Shown here: positions 25,813 through 34,923 of the stretch, in pieces
How positions within the stretch are numbered: position 1 is the stretch's first letter
Layout: each line of letters opens with the position of its first letter
From: Herminiimonas sp. CN
GTDB taxonomy: Bacteria > Pseudomonadota > Gammaproteobacteria > Burkholderiales > Burkholderiaceae_D
Length of the DNA stretch: 55,060 bases
Direction of reading: 5' to 3'
Assembly (NCBI RefSeq): GCF_000622895.1
Contig: NZ_AVCC01000015.1
Span: 1-55,060, forward strand
The notes under the pieces: generated by a model
The model's input: only the letters and a program-made list of their open reading frames with translations
What the model was told of the DNA's origin: nothing
The model's database searches: none
Translations under genes and position numbers: made by a program

Positions 25813-26286
25813 TCAATGCGCGGCTAATTCCGCAGTCATTTGTGCAGCATTCTTGCATTCGTTGGCGAGTTGCTGCCCTTTCTTGGTATCCAGCAGGATG
25901 CTCTTTGCCGGTATGCCAATCCAGAGCAAGCCATATTTGCGGTTTTCAAAGCGGTTCGCGCCGGTAGTCGTCTCTATGCGCTGGAGGCGATGAATGCGTT
26001 TTTTCCACGCCAGGGCGATGTGTTTATCGTCGTCCGCGTTCTGGTATACGGTCAGCTTGTTGCCGAGTTCGCAATTGTATTCAGTCGAAAGCGCGTTCTT
26101 GGTATCCGGCTCCAGATCGTCTTCATCCGTCGCTGCAGGAGTGATGGTGGGGGCTTTTGCGGCTTTGGCATGTTTCGCGCTGGCTTTGCCTGATTTCGCA
26201 GGCGCAGTTGTGACGGCCAGTACCTGCGGCGCCACGAAAACCAAGCAGGCAAGCGTTAGAAAAATGCGGGGATAGGTCATTTTCAT
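25813..26286 (-). CDS. Small secreted protein, MliC-like (putative lysozyme inhibitor)
   Basis: This 157-residue protein has an N-terminal signal peptide (MKMTYPRIFLTLACLVFVAPQVLA, cut here for length as a basic start, hydrophobic core and A-x-A type end). An Ala/Lys-rich linker follows, then a compact domain with two cysteines (EYNCELGNKLTVYQN and NECKNAAQ). The pattern YxC-G-LTVY ... SGANR-type turn ... C resembles MliC/PliC inhibitors of C-type lysozyme. The match is from memory of the pattern only, so it may be an unrelated periplasmic protein. It sits inside the mdh-acnA run, with no obvious link to the TCA cycle. Confidence 0.55.
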   Translation of the reverse strand: MKMTYPRIFLTLACLVFVAPQVLAVTTAPAKSGKASAKHAKAAKAPTITPAATDEDDLEPDTKNALSTEYNCELGNKLTVYQNADDDKHIALAWKKRIHRLQRIETTTGANRFENRKYGLLWIGIPAKSILLDTKKGQQLANECKNAAQMTAELAAH

Positions 26287-26310
26287 GGGGTGTGTCTCCT
26301 TGGTCGGTGG

Positions 26311-27324
26311 TTATTTATGCAATTGTGTTGTCGGGTGGGGCGTGCATTCGTCCTGCAGCAGGGCGTTAGCCCATTCCGGTATTGTCATGCCGCTTGATTT
26401 GGCGCGCTTCAAGATCGTCCAATAGTAACGGTAGCTCGCCCTGTCATGTAAGACGCCATTATGCTGGATCGGCCCCCACTGCGCGTTTCTGGCGGCGGTG
26501 ATGATGAGTGCGGCCTGATCGATTTCAGTATTGAGCGGTGACATCGCGTGCAAAATGGGTTTGATTTGGTCCGGATGAATGCTCCACATCCTGCTATAAC
26601 CGAATTCTGTCGCAGCCCGGTGCGCATCGTTGGCGACAATCGCCATATCTCTGATTTCGGTAGTGACATTGTGCGACGGTACCTTGCCGTGCGCATGGCA
26701 GGCAGCGGCAATTTCGAGCTTGGCGCGTGCTATCAGTCCATGCGTGAACTGGCCGGGCGAGCGCATCGCATGGCCCGGAATAGCGCCATGATGCTCGGAG
26801 ACAAAATCCATGATGCCGAACGACAGGCACTCCACCTGCGGCAACGCCGCAATCGCCTGGACATCGGCTAGTGCGCCGTGGGTTTCAATCAGAACATGGA
26901 CCGGCAGCGCGGCGCGACCGGCTTGCTGTGCATGGCGGTTGATAAGCGCGATCGCGTGGCAGGCATCCGCTGCGTCATGGATCTTGGGCACGACCAGATA
27001 GGCCAGTCGCCGGGCTGCGTCTTGGCAGAGCAGGGCGATGTCCTGTTCGAAGAATGGATGGCGGCAGTCGTGAATGCGGGCGCCGATCCTGTCGAAACGG
27101 TTATCTGCGCTATTGATGATCGATGCGATCAGTCGTGCGTGGGATGCTTCGTTGCCGGTGGCAGCACCGTCTTCCGCATCGAGCGTGATGTCAAAAACCG
27201 GGCCGAGTTGCTGCTGTAGCGCGACCGACTTGCGCATCAGTTTTTCGGAGCCGGCATAGTGATCGCACACCGGAATTGAAACCGGTTGGTGTTTGCCTTG
27301 AAACAAGGCTTCGGAGGGATGCAT
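26311..27324 (-). CDS. HpcH/HpaI aldolase / CoA ester lyase family protein
   Basis: This 337-residue TIM-barrel protein belongs to the citrate lyase beta/CitE-like family. Visible family features are TLDAEDGAA (acidic metal-binding region), LVVPKIHDA, HVLIETHGALADV with the conserved Glu, and LSFGIMDFVSEHHGA. Members cleave malyl-CoA, citramalyl-CoA or related esters, and the substrate here cannot be read from sequence. A related lyase-like gene next to mdh and aconitase is common in Burkholderiales, which supports a role around C4/C6 acid metabolism. Confidence 0.85.
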   Translation of the reverse strand: MHPSEALFQGKHQPVSIPVCDHYAGSEKLMRKSVALQQQLGPVFDITLDAEDGAATGNEASHARLIASIINSADNRFDRIGARIHDCRHPFFEQDIALLCQDAARRLAYLVVPKIHDAADACHAIALINRHAQQAGRAALPVHVLIETHGALADVQAIAALPQVECLSFGIMDFVSEHHGAIPGHAMRSPGQFTHGLIARAKLEIAAACHAHGKVPSHNVTTEIRDMAIVANDAHRAATEFGYSRMWSIHPDQIKPILHAMSPLNTEIDQAALIITAARNAQWGPIQHNGVLHDRASYRYYWTILKRAKSSGMTIPEWANALLQDECTPHPTTQLHK

Positions 27325-27418
27325 GCCCTGGTATACCTGGGTGTTATAAGGGGAGTGTCGGGCAAGCGATGCTGGCTGCTTTTTGCAACCGGATCACTTG
27401 CCCGTCCACTGGGAGGTG

Positions 27419-28408
27419 TTAACCTACCAGGTGTTTTACGCCATTGCGCTCTTCGAGCAATTCGTTGAGCGTAACGTTGATGCGTTCGCGCGAGAACGCA
27501 TCGACTTCCAAGCCTTGAACGATCTTGTATTCGCCGTTTTCAGTCGTGACAGGAAAGCCGAAGATCGTGCCTTCCGGAATGTCGTAGGAACCGTCGGATG
27601 GAATGCCCATCGTCGTCCATTTGCCATTGGTGCCCAGAACCCAGTCATGCACGTGATCGATCGCAGCATTGGCAGCCGATGCTGCAGACGACAAGCCGCG
27701 CGCTTCGATAATGGCGGCGCCGCGCTTGCCGACGGTAGGCAGGAATACATCCTTGTTCCATACCTGGTCGTTGATCATGTCTTTGACCGACTTGCCCTCG
27801 ATGGTGGCGTAGCGATAATCTGCATACATGGTTGGGGAGTGATTGCCCCAGACGAACAGTTTTTCAATCGCAGTCACGGGCTTGCCGGTTTTGGCTGCGA
27901 TTTGCGATAAGGCGCGGTTGTGATCGAGGCGCAGCATGGCGGTGAAGTTCTTCGCCGGCAGGCCTGGCGCGGATTTCATCGCGATATAGGCATTGGTGTT
28001 GGCAGGATTGCCTACTACCAAAACTTTTACGTTGCGGGAGGCAACTGCATCGAGCGCTTTGCCTTGTACCGTGAAAATCTGTGCATTGGCTTCCAGCAAA
28101 TCCTTGCGCTCCATGCCAGGGCCGCGAGGACGAGCGCCGACCAGCAAGGCAACATCGATGTCCTTGAATGCGGTCATCGGGTCTGCGTGGGCAGTCATGC
28201 CAACCAGCAGCGGGAATGCGCAATCGTCGATTTCCATCATCACGCCCTTGAGCGCTTTTTGTGCTTTTTCGTCAGGAATTTCGAGCAATTGCAAAATAAC
28301 CGGTTGGTCTTTGCCCAGCATGTCGCCATTGGCAATGCGAAATAGCAGGGAATAACCGATTTGGCCGGCGGCGCCGGTTACGGCAACACGCATGGGGGCT
28401 TTAGCCAT
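27419..28408 (-). CDS. mdh: Malate dehydrogenase
   Basis: This enzyme oxidises malate to oxaloacetate with NAD. The 329-residue protein has the Rossmann motif [17 protein letters not shown], the substrate arginines in [15 protein letters not shown] and RLDHNRA, and the catalytic His in [12 protein letters not shown]. It is of the proteobacterial type related to cytosolic MDH. ATG at 28408 is selected because GGAG lies eight bases upstream. An earlier frame start at 28459 adds a non-conserved 17 residues. It is divergent from gntR with a 290-bp shared control region containing a palindrome. Confidence 0.97.
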   Translation of the reverse strand: MAKAPMRVAVTGAAGQIGYSLLFRIANGDMLGKDQPVILQLLEIPDEKAQKALKGVMMEIDDCAFPLLVGMTAHADPMTAFKDIDVALLVGARPRGPGMERKDLLEANAQIFTVQGKALDAVASRNVKVLVVGNPANTNAYIAMKSAPGLPAKNFTAMLRLDHNRALSQIAAKTGKPVTAIEKLFVWGNHSPTMYADYRYATIEGKSVKDMINDQVWNKDVFLPTVGKRGAAIIEARGLSSAASAANAAIDHVHDWVLGTNGKWTTMGIPSDGSYDIPEGTIFGFPVTTENGEYKIVQGLEVDAFSRERINVTLNELLEERNGVKHLVG

Positions 28409-28645
28409 GTTGAATCTCCAGTAATGGTTGGGGGAAAACGATATGAAAGAAACGGGCATTCATGTTCGAGGTCTGCAATGATAACGCTGAAAAGCATTTG
28501 GGTCTGTCGGTAAAGAGATGCAACGAACTGGACTTTTGGGATTCAGACGTATGATAATCGGCATTGTGGCTCCGGCATGCATCGGATACAAGAACGATCC
28601 CTCGCGAAGTTTAGGGGGGCAGTTCTTGTGTGTCAATGGATATCT

Positions 28646-28665
28646 TATGTCTTATATAAGACATA
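28646..28665. promoter_or_regulatory. 20-bp palindrome in the mdh-gntR control region
   Basis: TATGTCTTATATAAGACATA is self-complementary over all 20 bases. It lies about 30 bases before the likely gntR start and 240 bases from mdh. GntR/HutC-type dimers bind dyads of this size, so it is probably the site through which the adjacent regulator controls itself, and perhaps mdh. No second copy was seen in front of sdhC, acnA, gltA or sucA in this window. Confidence 0.7.
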
Positions 28666-28694
28666 TTATTTTGCTGGACGGCACTGGGCAATTT

Positions 28695-29504
28695 ATGGTG
28701 AAATCATGGGTTATGAATCCTGCCTTATCCAATTCGAGTAGCAATGCCACCCCTGGCGCAGGGGCAGGAACGCCTCTTTCCAGCGCCCCACCGACGTTTA
28801 GCCCCCTCTATCAGCAAATAAAATCGCTTATTACGCAAAGCTTGCAGAGCGGGGAGTGGAAGCCGGGGGAGCTGATTCCGAGCGAAATGGAGCTTGCCAA
28901 TCGTTTCAAGGTGAGTCAGGGTACCGTGCGTAAGGCAATTGATGAACTGGCAGCCGAGAATCTGGTAATGCGCCGTCAGGGAAAGGGTACCTTCGTTGCG
29001 TCGCACCATGAGGCGCGGGCCCAATATCGCTTTTTGCGCTTGATGCCGGACGAAGGGGAGCCGCATTCGGCAGACAATCAAATCATTGAAGTCAAAAGAT
29101 TGCGGGCTCCGGCCGAAGTGGCGCGTCTGCTGGAAATGAAATCCGGTGATTCAGTCATATTCATCAAGCGTATCCAGTCTTTCGATGGAGTCCCAGCCAT
29201 TATCGAAGAGCTCTGGCTGCCCGGTTTGATTTTCAAAGGACTGACTGCAGAACGGTTAATTGAATACAAAGGGCCAATGTACGGGCTCTTCGAGACTGAA
29301 TTTGGCGCCAGGATGATACGTGCCACAGAAAAAATTCGTGCTGTTGCTGCTGCTGAGGATGTGGCTGAATTACTTGGAATTTCTGTCAATACGCCATTGC
29401 TCAGTGTGGAGCGGGTCTCTTTTACTTATGGCGATAAGCCGGTTGAAGTGCGGCGCGCATTATATTCGACCAGTCGGCATCATTATCAAAATGATTTGAG
29501 TTAG
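28695..29504 (+). CDS. GntR-family (HutC-type) transcriptional regulator
   Basis: This 269-residue regulator has a winged HTH at about residues 40-105 (PLYQQIKSLITQSLQSGEW, then IPSEMELANRFKVSQGTVRKAIDELAAE). A UTRA ligand-binding domain follows (GDSVIFIKRIQSF, LPGLIFKGLTAERL, LLSVERVSFTYGDKPVEVRR). The sequence between 28518 and 28694 in the same frame contains the palindromic operator and is unlikely to be coding. ATG 28695 or 28713 are both possible. Neither has a clear ribosome-binding site. Position between mdh and sdhCDAB suggests control of TCA-cycle genes by a small organic acid. Confidence 0.85.
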   Translation: MVKSWVMNPALSNSSSNATPGAGAGTPLSSAPPTFSPLYQQIKSLITQSLQSGEWKPGELIPSEMELANRFKVSQGTVRKAIDELAAENLVMRRQGKGTFVASHHEARAQYRFLRLMPDEGEPHSADNQIIEVKRLRAPAEVARLLEMKSGDSVIFIKRIQSFDGVPAIIEELWLPGLIFKGLTAERLIEYKGPMYGLFETEFGARMIRATEKIRAVAAAEDVAELLGISVNTPLLSVERVSFTYGDKPVEVRRALYSTSRHHYQNDLS

Positions 29505-29674
29505 TCTTGGTTTAACGCTAAACCAGGTGCATGTGTGTCGCAGGATAGCCTTGCATTGTGCCTGACGAATGGGTTCGCTGTTTTATTTGCGGTGCACAAA
29601 TTTATATTTGATCACTGTGGAAAATAAGCGAAAATTGCAACATTATTTTTAGTCAAGCTAGGAGAGGGCACCTT

Positions 29675-30097
29675 ATGTCAGAAGCCATAAATGGGGTTGT
29701 AAAGAAGGAGCGACCGGAGTTCCGGAATATTCATGTGACGGACATCGCGCGATACCGCATGCCTTTGGCTGCATTGGTGTCTATTTTGCATCGTATTAGC
29801 GGGGCCTTGATTTTTTTACTGCTGCCGTTCATTTTGTACTTGCTTGATAGTAGCCTCACTTCCGAAATTTCTTTTGATTACTTTAAAGGATTCACTTCCG
29901 GCTGGTTTGTGAAGTTGATCATTCTCGTTTTGTCATGGGCTTACTTGCATCACTTCTGTGCCGGCATCCGGCATCTGATCATGGATACCCATGTAGGGTT
30001 GGACAAGGCTTCGGCGCGCAAATCCGCTGCAAGTGTCCTGGTGGTCAGCCTGTTCCTGGCTGCGCTGGTTGCATTGAAACTGTTTGGGGTGTTTTAA
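29675..30097 (+). CDS. sdhC: Succinate dehydrogenase cytochrome b556 subunit
   Basis: This is a membrane anchor of complex II, 140 residues with three hydrophobic helices. The N-terminal RPEFRNIHVTDIARYRMPL and SILHRISGALIFLLLPF (with quinone-site Ser/Arg) are SdhC hallmarks. HHFCAGIRHLIMDTHVG in the second helix holds the probable haem-ligand His. AGGAGAGG precedes the ATG. It opens the operon sdhC-D-A-B-E-gltA, with only 170 bp between it and gntR. Confidence 0.95.
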   Translation: MSEAINGVVKKERPEFRNIHVTDIARYRMPLAALVSILHRISGALIFLLLPFILYLLDSSLTSEISFDYFKGFTSGWFVKLIILVLSWAYLHHFCAGIRHLIMDTHVGLDKASARKSAASVLVVSLFLAALVALKLFGVF

Positions 30098-30463
30098 ATG
30101 GCAAATAATAATATCGGACCAAGGCGCTTGGTCGTCGGGGCGCATTATGGCTGGAAGGACTGGCTGGCGCAGCGCGTCACTGCGATTGTGATGGCGATAT
30201 ACACCATCTTGTTGCTGGTGTGCTTTTTGACCGCCAGTAATTTCAGTTACGAAGGCTGGGCGGGGCTGTTTGCCAAACAGGGATTCAAGCTTGCTACTTT
30301 CGTAACCTTCCTTTCGCTTTTTTATCACGCCTGGGTTGGCGTGCGTAACATTTGGATGGATTACGTCAAGCCGGTTTCGGTTCGGATCGCATTACAAGTT
30401 GCCACGCTCCTGTGGCTGATTGGTTGTGCCGCCTGGACGGCACAGATTCTCTGGAGAGTGTAA
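30098..30463 (+). CDS. sdhD: Succinate dehydrogenase membrane anchor subunit
   Basis: This is the second membrane anchor, 121 residues with three hydrophobic helices. GAHYGWKDWLAQRVTAIVMAIY and YHAWVGVRNIWMDYVKP are typical of the beta/gammaproteobacterial SdhD, including the His and Asp-Tyr of the quinone pocket. It starts directly after the sdhC stop and is followed after two bases by the GTG of sdhA. Confidence 0.94.
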   Translation: MANNNIGPRRLVVGAHYGWKDWLAQRVTAIVMAIYTILLLVCFLTASNFSYEGWAGLFAKQGFKLATFVTFLSLFYHAWVGVRNIWMDYVKPVSVRIALQVATLLWLIGCAAWTAQILWRV

Positions 30464-30465
30464 TC

Positions 30466-32244
30466 GTGGCAGCAATTAAATCTGCAATCCCTGTTCGTCG
30501 CTTTGATGCGGTTATCATTGGTGCTGGCGGCTCCGGCATGCGTGCTTCGCTGCAAATGGCTGAGGCCGGTCTGAACGTGGCAGTGTTATCCAAAGTGTTT
30601 CCTACCCGTTCGCACACGGTTGCTGCACAAGGCGGGATCGGTGCGTCGCTCGGCAATATGGCTGAGGATAGTTGGTACTGGCACATGTTCGACACAGTTA
30701 AAGGCGGCGATTACCTGGGCGATCAGGATGCAATCGAATTCATGTGCCGCGAAGCGCCAAAAGTTGTTTATGAACTTGAACATTTCGGCATGCCCTTTGA
30801 CCGTAACCCTGACGGCACAATTTATCAGCGTCCGTTCGGCGGTCATACAGCCAATTTCGGTGAAAAAGCAGTGCAGCGCGCATGCGCCGCGGCCGATCGT
30901 ACCGGTCATGCTTTGTTGCATACGCTGTACCAGCGCAATGTGCGCGCCAAAACGCATTTCTTCGTCGAGTGGATGGCGATCGATTTGATCCGCGATGCCG
31001 ACGGTGATGTGCTGGGCGTGGTGGCGCTGGAGATGGAAACCGGCGATGTAATGCTGTTGGAAGCCAAGACAACGGTTTTTGCAACCGGTGGTGCAGGTCG
31101 AATCTGGGCCTCGTCAACCAATGCTTATATCAACACGGGAGATGGCCTCGGAATGGCGGCGCGCGCCGGTTTGCCTTTGGAAGATATGGAATTCTGGCAG
31201 TACCATCCAACCGGCGTTGCCGGTGCAGGTGTGCTGATTACCGAAGGTGTGCGCGGCGAGGGCGGTATCCTGATCAACAGTCAGGGCGAACGTTTCATGG
31301 AGCGTTATGCTCCTCAGTACAAGGATTTGGCGCCACGTGATTTCGTTTCGCGTTCAATGGACCAGGAAATCAAGGAAGGGCGCGGTTGCGGCCCGAACAA
31401 GGATTATGTGCACCTGGATCTGCGCCACATCGGTGCCGATACCATCATGAAACGCCTGCCGTCCATTCTTGAAATCGGCCATAAGTTCGCTAACGTAGAT
31501 GCGACCAAAGAGCCGATTCCAGTAGTGCCTACCGCGCATTATCAAATGGGCGGAATTCCGGTAAATATCCATGGTCAGGTGGTCGCGCCCAAAGATGGTA
31601 ATCCGAATGCGGTGGTCAACGGCATGTACGCGATCGGTGAATGCGCATGCGTATCGGTGCATGGCGCCAACCGGCTTGGCACCAATTCCTTGCTCGACCT
31701 GGTTGTATTCGGCCGTGCTGCAGGTAACCATCTGGTGCAAAGCAATTTGAAAGAGAACAGCCATAAGCCGTTGCCAGCTGATGCGACCGAGCAGGCACTG
31801 TCTCGTTTGTCCCGGCTGGAATCCAGCACTGGTTCCGAGCGTGTGCAGGATGTGGCTAATGATATTCGGTCAGCTATGCAGCATTACTGCGGTGTATTCC
31901 GCACTGATGAATTGTTGCAAGGTGGCTACAAGAAAATCATGGAACTCGACGAGCGCCGCAAACATGTATCGTTCAAGGATAAGTCCAAGGTTTTCAACAC
32001 CGCACGCGTCGAGGCGCTTGAGCTGGATAACCTGATCGAAACCGCCAAGGCCACGATTACTTCCGCCGTTGCGCGTAAGGAATCACGCGGTGCGCACGCG
32101 CACCGCGATTTCGAGCAGCGCGACGATGTGAACTGGATGAAACACACTCTGTGGTTCTCGGAAGGCAATCGCCTTGATTACAAACCGGTAATCACCAAGC
32201 CGCTGACGGTCGAAACCTTTGCGCCTAAAGCCCGCACTTTCTAA
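30466..32244 (+). CDS. sdhA: Succinate dehydrogenase flavoprotein subunit
   Basis: This 592-residue catalytic subunit oxidises succinate with covalently bound FAD. The dinucleotide motif GAGGSGMRASLQMAEAG, the flavin-linking His in PTRSHTVAAQGG, active-site QYHPTGVAGAG and GANRLGTNSLLDLVVFG are seen. The GTG at 30466 is chosen: it directly follows the sdhD stop and gives the expected N-terminus VAAIKSAIPVRRFDAV. An upstream ATG at 30352 would overlap sdhD by over 100 bases. Confidence 0.97.
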   Translation: MAAIKSAIPVRRFDAVIIGAGGSGMRASLQMAEAGLNVAVLSKVFPTRSHTVAAQGGIGASLGNMAEDSWYWHMFDTVKGGDYLGDQDAIEFMCREAPKVVYELEHFGMPFDRNPDGTIYQRPFGGHTANFGEKAVQRACAAADRTGHALLHTLYQRNVRAKTHFFVEWMAIDLIRDADGDVLGVVALEMETGDVMLLEAKTTVFATGGAGRIWASSTNAYINTGDGLGMAARAGLPLEDMEFWQYHPTGVAGAGVLITEGVRGEGGILINSQGERFMERYAPQYKDLAPRDFVSRSMDQEIKEGRGCGPNKDYVHLDLRHIGADTIMKRLPSILEIGHKFANVDATKEPIPVVPTAHYQMGGIPVNIHGQVVAPKDGNPNAVVNGMYAIGECACVSVHGANRLGTNSLLDLVVFGRAAGNHLVQSNLKENSHKPLPADATEQALSRLSRLESSTGSERVQDVANDIRSAMQHYCGVFRTDELLQGGYKKIMELDERRKHVSFKDKSKVFNTARVEALELDNLIETAKATITSAVARKESRGAHAHRDFEQRDDVNWMKHTLWFSEGNRLDYKPVITKPLTVETFAPKARTF

Positions 32245-32256
32245 CAAGGTAAGAAT

Positions 32257-32967
32257 ATGGCACGCACTCTCAAATTTCAGATTTATCGCTACGACCCGGA
32301 TAAGGATGCTAAACCTTACATGCAGGACTTGACGGTTGAGTTGCAGGACACCGATAAGATGTTGCTGGACGCACTGGTTCGCATTAAAGCCGATGTGGAC
32401 GATTCGCTTGCGTTGCGCCGTTCCTGTCGCGAAGGTGTATGCGGTTCCGATGCGATGAACATCAATGGTAAAAATGGCTTGGCTTGTACCACCAACTTGA
32501 ATGAATTGACGCAGCCTATTGTTTTGCGTCCATTGCCGGGTTTGCCCGTCATTCGCGATTTGATCGTCGACATGACACAATTTTTCAAGCAATACGATTC
32601 GATCAAGCCGTTTCTGATCAATAATACCATTCCGCCGGAAAAAGAGCGCCTGCAATCACCGGTCGAGCGTGAAGAGTTAGACGGCCTGTACGAGTGCATT
32701 TTGTGCGCTTGCTGCTCGACCTCATGTCCTTCATTCTGGTGGAATCCGGATAAATTTGTAGGTCCTGCCGGCTTGCTCCAAGCGTATCGCTTCATTGCCG
32801 ATTCTCGTGACCATGCTACAGCCGAGCGTCTCGATAATCTGGAAGATCCGTATCGTCTGTTTCGTTGTCATTCGATCATGAACTGCGTGGATGTCTGTCC
32901 AAAAGGACTCAATCCAAACAAGGCAATCGGCAAGATCAAGGAAATGCTAGTTCGACGTGGTGTGTAG
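32257..32967 (+). CDS. sdhB: Succinate dehydrogenase iron-sulfur subunit
   Basis: This electron-transfer subunit of complex II has 236 residues. The [2Fe-2S] ligands are in [13 protein letters not shown] and GLACTTN, the [4Fe-4S] ligands in [17 protein letters not shown], and the [3Fe-4S] ligands in [17 protein letters not shown]. It starts 12 bases after sdhA with AAGGTAAG as ribosome-binding site. Confidence 0.97.
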   Translation: MARTLKFQIYRYDPDKDAKPYMQDLTVELQDTDKMLLDALVRIKADVDDSLALRRSCREGVCGSDAMNINGKNGLACTTNLNELTQPIVLRPLPGLPVIRDLIVDMTQFFKQYDSIKPFLINNTIPPEKERLQSPVEREELDGLYECILCACCSTSCPSFWWNPDKFVGPAGLLQAYRFIADSRDHATAERLDNLEDPYRLFRCHSIMNCVDVCPKGLNPNKAIGKIKEMLVRRGV

Positions 32968-33085
32968 GTAATATGTAGGAATAGGTAACCACAAGGGTGG
33001 AAGTGCTGGTCACTTTCACGCAATTCATGTGTTATTCCATTGAAATCATCTACGATTTCGATGCAACAAGCTAAATGGTATTTTT

Positions 33086-33355
33086 ATGTCCATCACTCAT
33101 CAGGCCGATCCGGCAAAACGTGCCCGATTACGGTGGCGATCCCGGCGCGGTTTGCTGGAAAATGATTTGATTTTGACCCGTTTTCTTGATGCGCAAGAGG
33201 CGACTTTGACGGACGATGAGGTCGATGCGTTTACCCGATTGCTGGATCTTTCGGATAATGCTTTGATGAACATGATAATGGGTCGCAATGAACCATCTGG
33301 CGACCTGGATTTGCCTGCAGTCCATGCGCTGCTGAAGAAGATACGCAACGCTTGA
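33086..33355 (+). CDS. sdhE: Succinate dehydrogenase assembly factor SdhE
   Basis: This 89-residue factor promotes covalent attachment of FAD to SdhA. The signature R-G-x-x-E is present in RSRRGLLENDLIL, followed by helical FLDAQEATLTDDEVDAFTRLL, and the size is normal. It lies between sdhB and gltA, as in many betaproteobacteria. The 118-bp gap before it contains no strong terminator, so it is probably transcribed with sdhCDAB. Confidence 0.93.
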   Translation: MSITHQADPAKRARLRWRSRRGLLENDLILTRFLDAQEATLTDDEVDAFTRLLDLSDNALMNMIMGRNEPSGDLDLPAVHALLKKIRNA

Positions 33356-33413
33356 TTGACGCGTCGTTTCGGTTTCTGACTAACGACTCACCTCTCATAT
33401 TGAAGGAAGAGCT

Positions 33414-34721
33414 ATGACTACCACTGTAACAAGTAAAGCCACACTATCGTTTTCTGATGGAACTCCATCACTGGAAATGCCAATTTACTCAGGAACCATC
33501 GGTCCCGATGTAATTGATATTCGCAAATTATATGCATCGACCGGGAAGTTTACTTACGATCCTGGTTTCATGTCTACGGCAGCATGCAATTCCTCCATTA
33601 CCTATATCGATGGCGACAAGGGCGAACTGCTGTATCGCGGTTATCCTATCGAGCAGTTGGCTGTGAATTGCGATTTCCTGGAAACATGCTATCTGCTGCT
33701 CAATGATGAGCTGCCTAATGCCGCAGAGAAAGAACAATTTGTATCGCTGGTAACCAACCATACGATGGTTCACGAGCAGATGCAATTCTTCTTCCGCGGT
33801 TTTCGGCGGGATGCACACCCGATGTCAGTGCTGGTTGGTACGGTTGGCGCGCTGTCGTCGTTTTATCATGATTCGCTGGATATCAATGATCCGCACCATC
33901 GTGAAGTCTCTGCAATTCGTTTGATCGCAAAATTGCCAACTTTAGTTGCAATGGCCTACAAATATAGCGTCGGGCAGCCGTTTGTTTATCCGCGCAACGA
34001 TTTGTCGTATAGTGCGAATTTCATGAACATGATGTTCGCTACGCCTTGTGCTGACTATAAAGTCAATGAGGTGCTGGTACGTGCGCTGGATCGTATTCTG
34101 ATTCTGCATGCGGATCATGAGCAGAACGCTTCCACTTCAACAGTGCGTCTGGCTGGCTCGTCCGGTGCCAATCCATTCGCGTGTATTGCAGCCGGTATTG
34201 CATGCCTGTGGGGCCCGGCACATGGCGGTGCCAATGAAGCGGCACTGAGCATGCTGGAGGAAATCGGCAGCGTTGATAACATCGGCGAGTTTATCAAGCA
34301 GGTCAAAGACAAGAATTCCGGCGTGAAATTAATGGGTTTCGGCCACCGCGTATACAAAAATTACGATCCGCGTGCAAAATTGATGCGTGAAACCTGCTAT
34401 GAAGTTCTGGAAGCATTGGGACTGCAAAACGATCGTTTGTTCAAGCTGGCGATGGCGCTGGAGAAAATTGCGCTGGAAGATGAATATTTTGTCTCCCGTA
34501 AACTTTATCCGAACGTCGATTTTTACTCTGGCATCGTGCAGCGCGCATTAGGCATTCCGGTTTCCTTGTTCACGGGGATTTTTGCTCTTGCCCGCACCGT
34601 CGGATGGATTGCGCAATGGAAAGAAATGATTTCCGACCCAGAACAGAAGATTGGTCGTCCGCGTCAGTTGTTTGTCGGCGCAACACGGCGAGATGTGCCG
34701 CCGATGAGCAGTCGCGGTTAA
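33414..34721 (+). CDS. gltA: Citrate synthase
   Basis: This is type II (hexameric, proteobacterial) citrate synthase, 435 residues. Catalytic His and Asp residues are seen in [19 protein letters not shown]-type segment ([10 protein letters not shown]), [26 protein letters not shown] and NVDFYSGI. The C-terminus [18 protein letters not shown] is typical of Burkholderiales. AAGGAAGAG precedes the ATG. A strong terminator follows, so it ends the sdh-gltA transcript. Confidence 0.97.
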   Translation: MTTTVTSKATLSFSDGTPSLEMPIYSGTIGPDVIDIRKLYASTGKFTYDPGFMSTAACNSSITYIDGDKGELLYRGYPIEQLAVNCDFLETCYLLLNDELPNAAEKEQFVSLVTNHTMVHEQMQFFFRGFRRDAHPMSVLVGTVGALSSFYHDSLDINDPHHREVSAIRLIAKLPTLVAMAYKYSVGQPFVYPRNDLSYSANFMNMMFATPCADYKVNEVLVRALDRILILHADHEQNASTSTVRLAGSSGANPFACIAAGIACLWGPAHGGANEAALSMLEEIGSVDNIGEFIKQVKDKNSGVKLMGFGHRVYKNYDPRAKLMRETCYEVLEALGLQNDRLFKLAMALEKIALEDEYFVSRKLYPNVDFYSGIVQRALGIPVSLFTGIFALARTVGWIAQWKEMISDPEQKIGRPRQLFVGATRRDVPPMSSRG

Positions 34722-34726
34722 GCTGA

Positions 34727-34757
34727 GAAAAGCGAGCCTGATTGGCTCGCTTTTTTG
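34727..34757 (+). terminator. Terminator after gltA
   Basis: AGCGAGCC-tgatt-GGCTCGCT (stem 34731-34738 / 34744-34751) with flanking A and T runs is a classical intrinsic terminator. It separates gltA from the sucA promoter 15 bases later. Confidence 0.93.
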
Positions 34758-34771
34758 TTGTCGTGTTCGGG

Positions 34772-34777
34772 TATAAT
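34772..34777 (+). promoter_or_regulatory. -10 box of the sucAB-lpdA operon
   Basis: A perfect TATAAT follows the gltA terminator. The -35 region overlaps the terminator T run and is weak (no good TTGACA at 17 bp spacing). Transcription would begin near 34784, giving a leader of about 140 nt before sucA. Confidence 0.65.
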
Positions 34778-34819
34778 GACACGCGTTAAAGATTTAGTGC
34801 AATACCATGTAACGTAGCC

Positions 34820-34923
34820 CTTCCCCACAACTTGATGTGCAATCCGCTAACCGGTCAGGCCGTGTCGCGGAAGGTTAGATTAACCCGCTAATCTCGCGAA
34901 ACGCGAAGAAAGGTGAGCAATAT
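34820..34923 (+). ncRNA. Putative sucA RNA motif in the sucA leader
   Basis: The 140-nt leader has several possible short stems (GGTTAGATTAACC at about 34873, and TCGCG-aaa-CGCGA at about 34894-34906) and ends on the ribosome-binding site AGAAAGGTGAG. A conserved structured RNA called the sucA motif is described in the 5' leaders of sucA in Burkholderiales, and position and host fit it. I assign it by context and have not folded or aligned it. Confidence 0.55.

Noticed and set aside
30352-30465. Extended sdhA start at 30352
   Set aside because: It would overlap sdhD by more than 100 bases, and the GTG at 30466 gives the conserved N-terminus.
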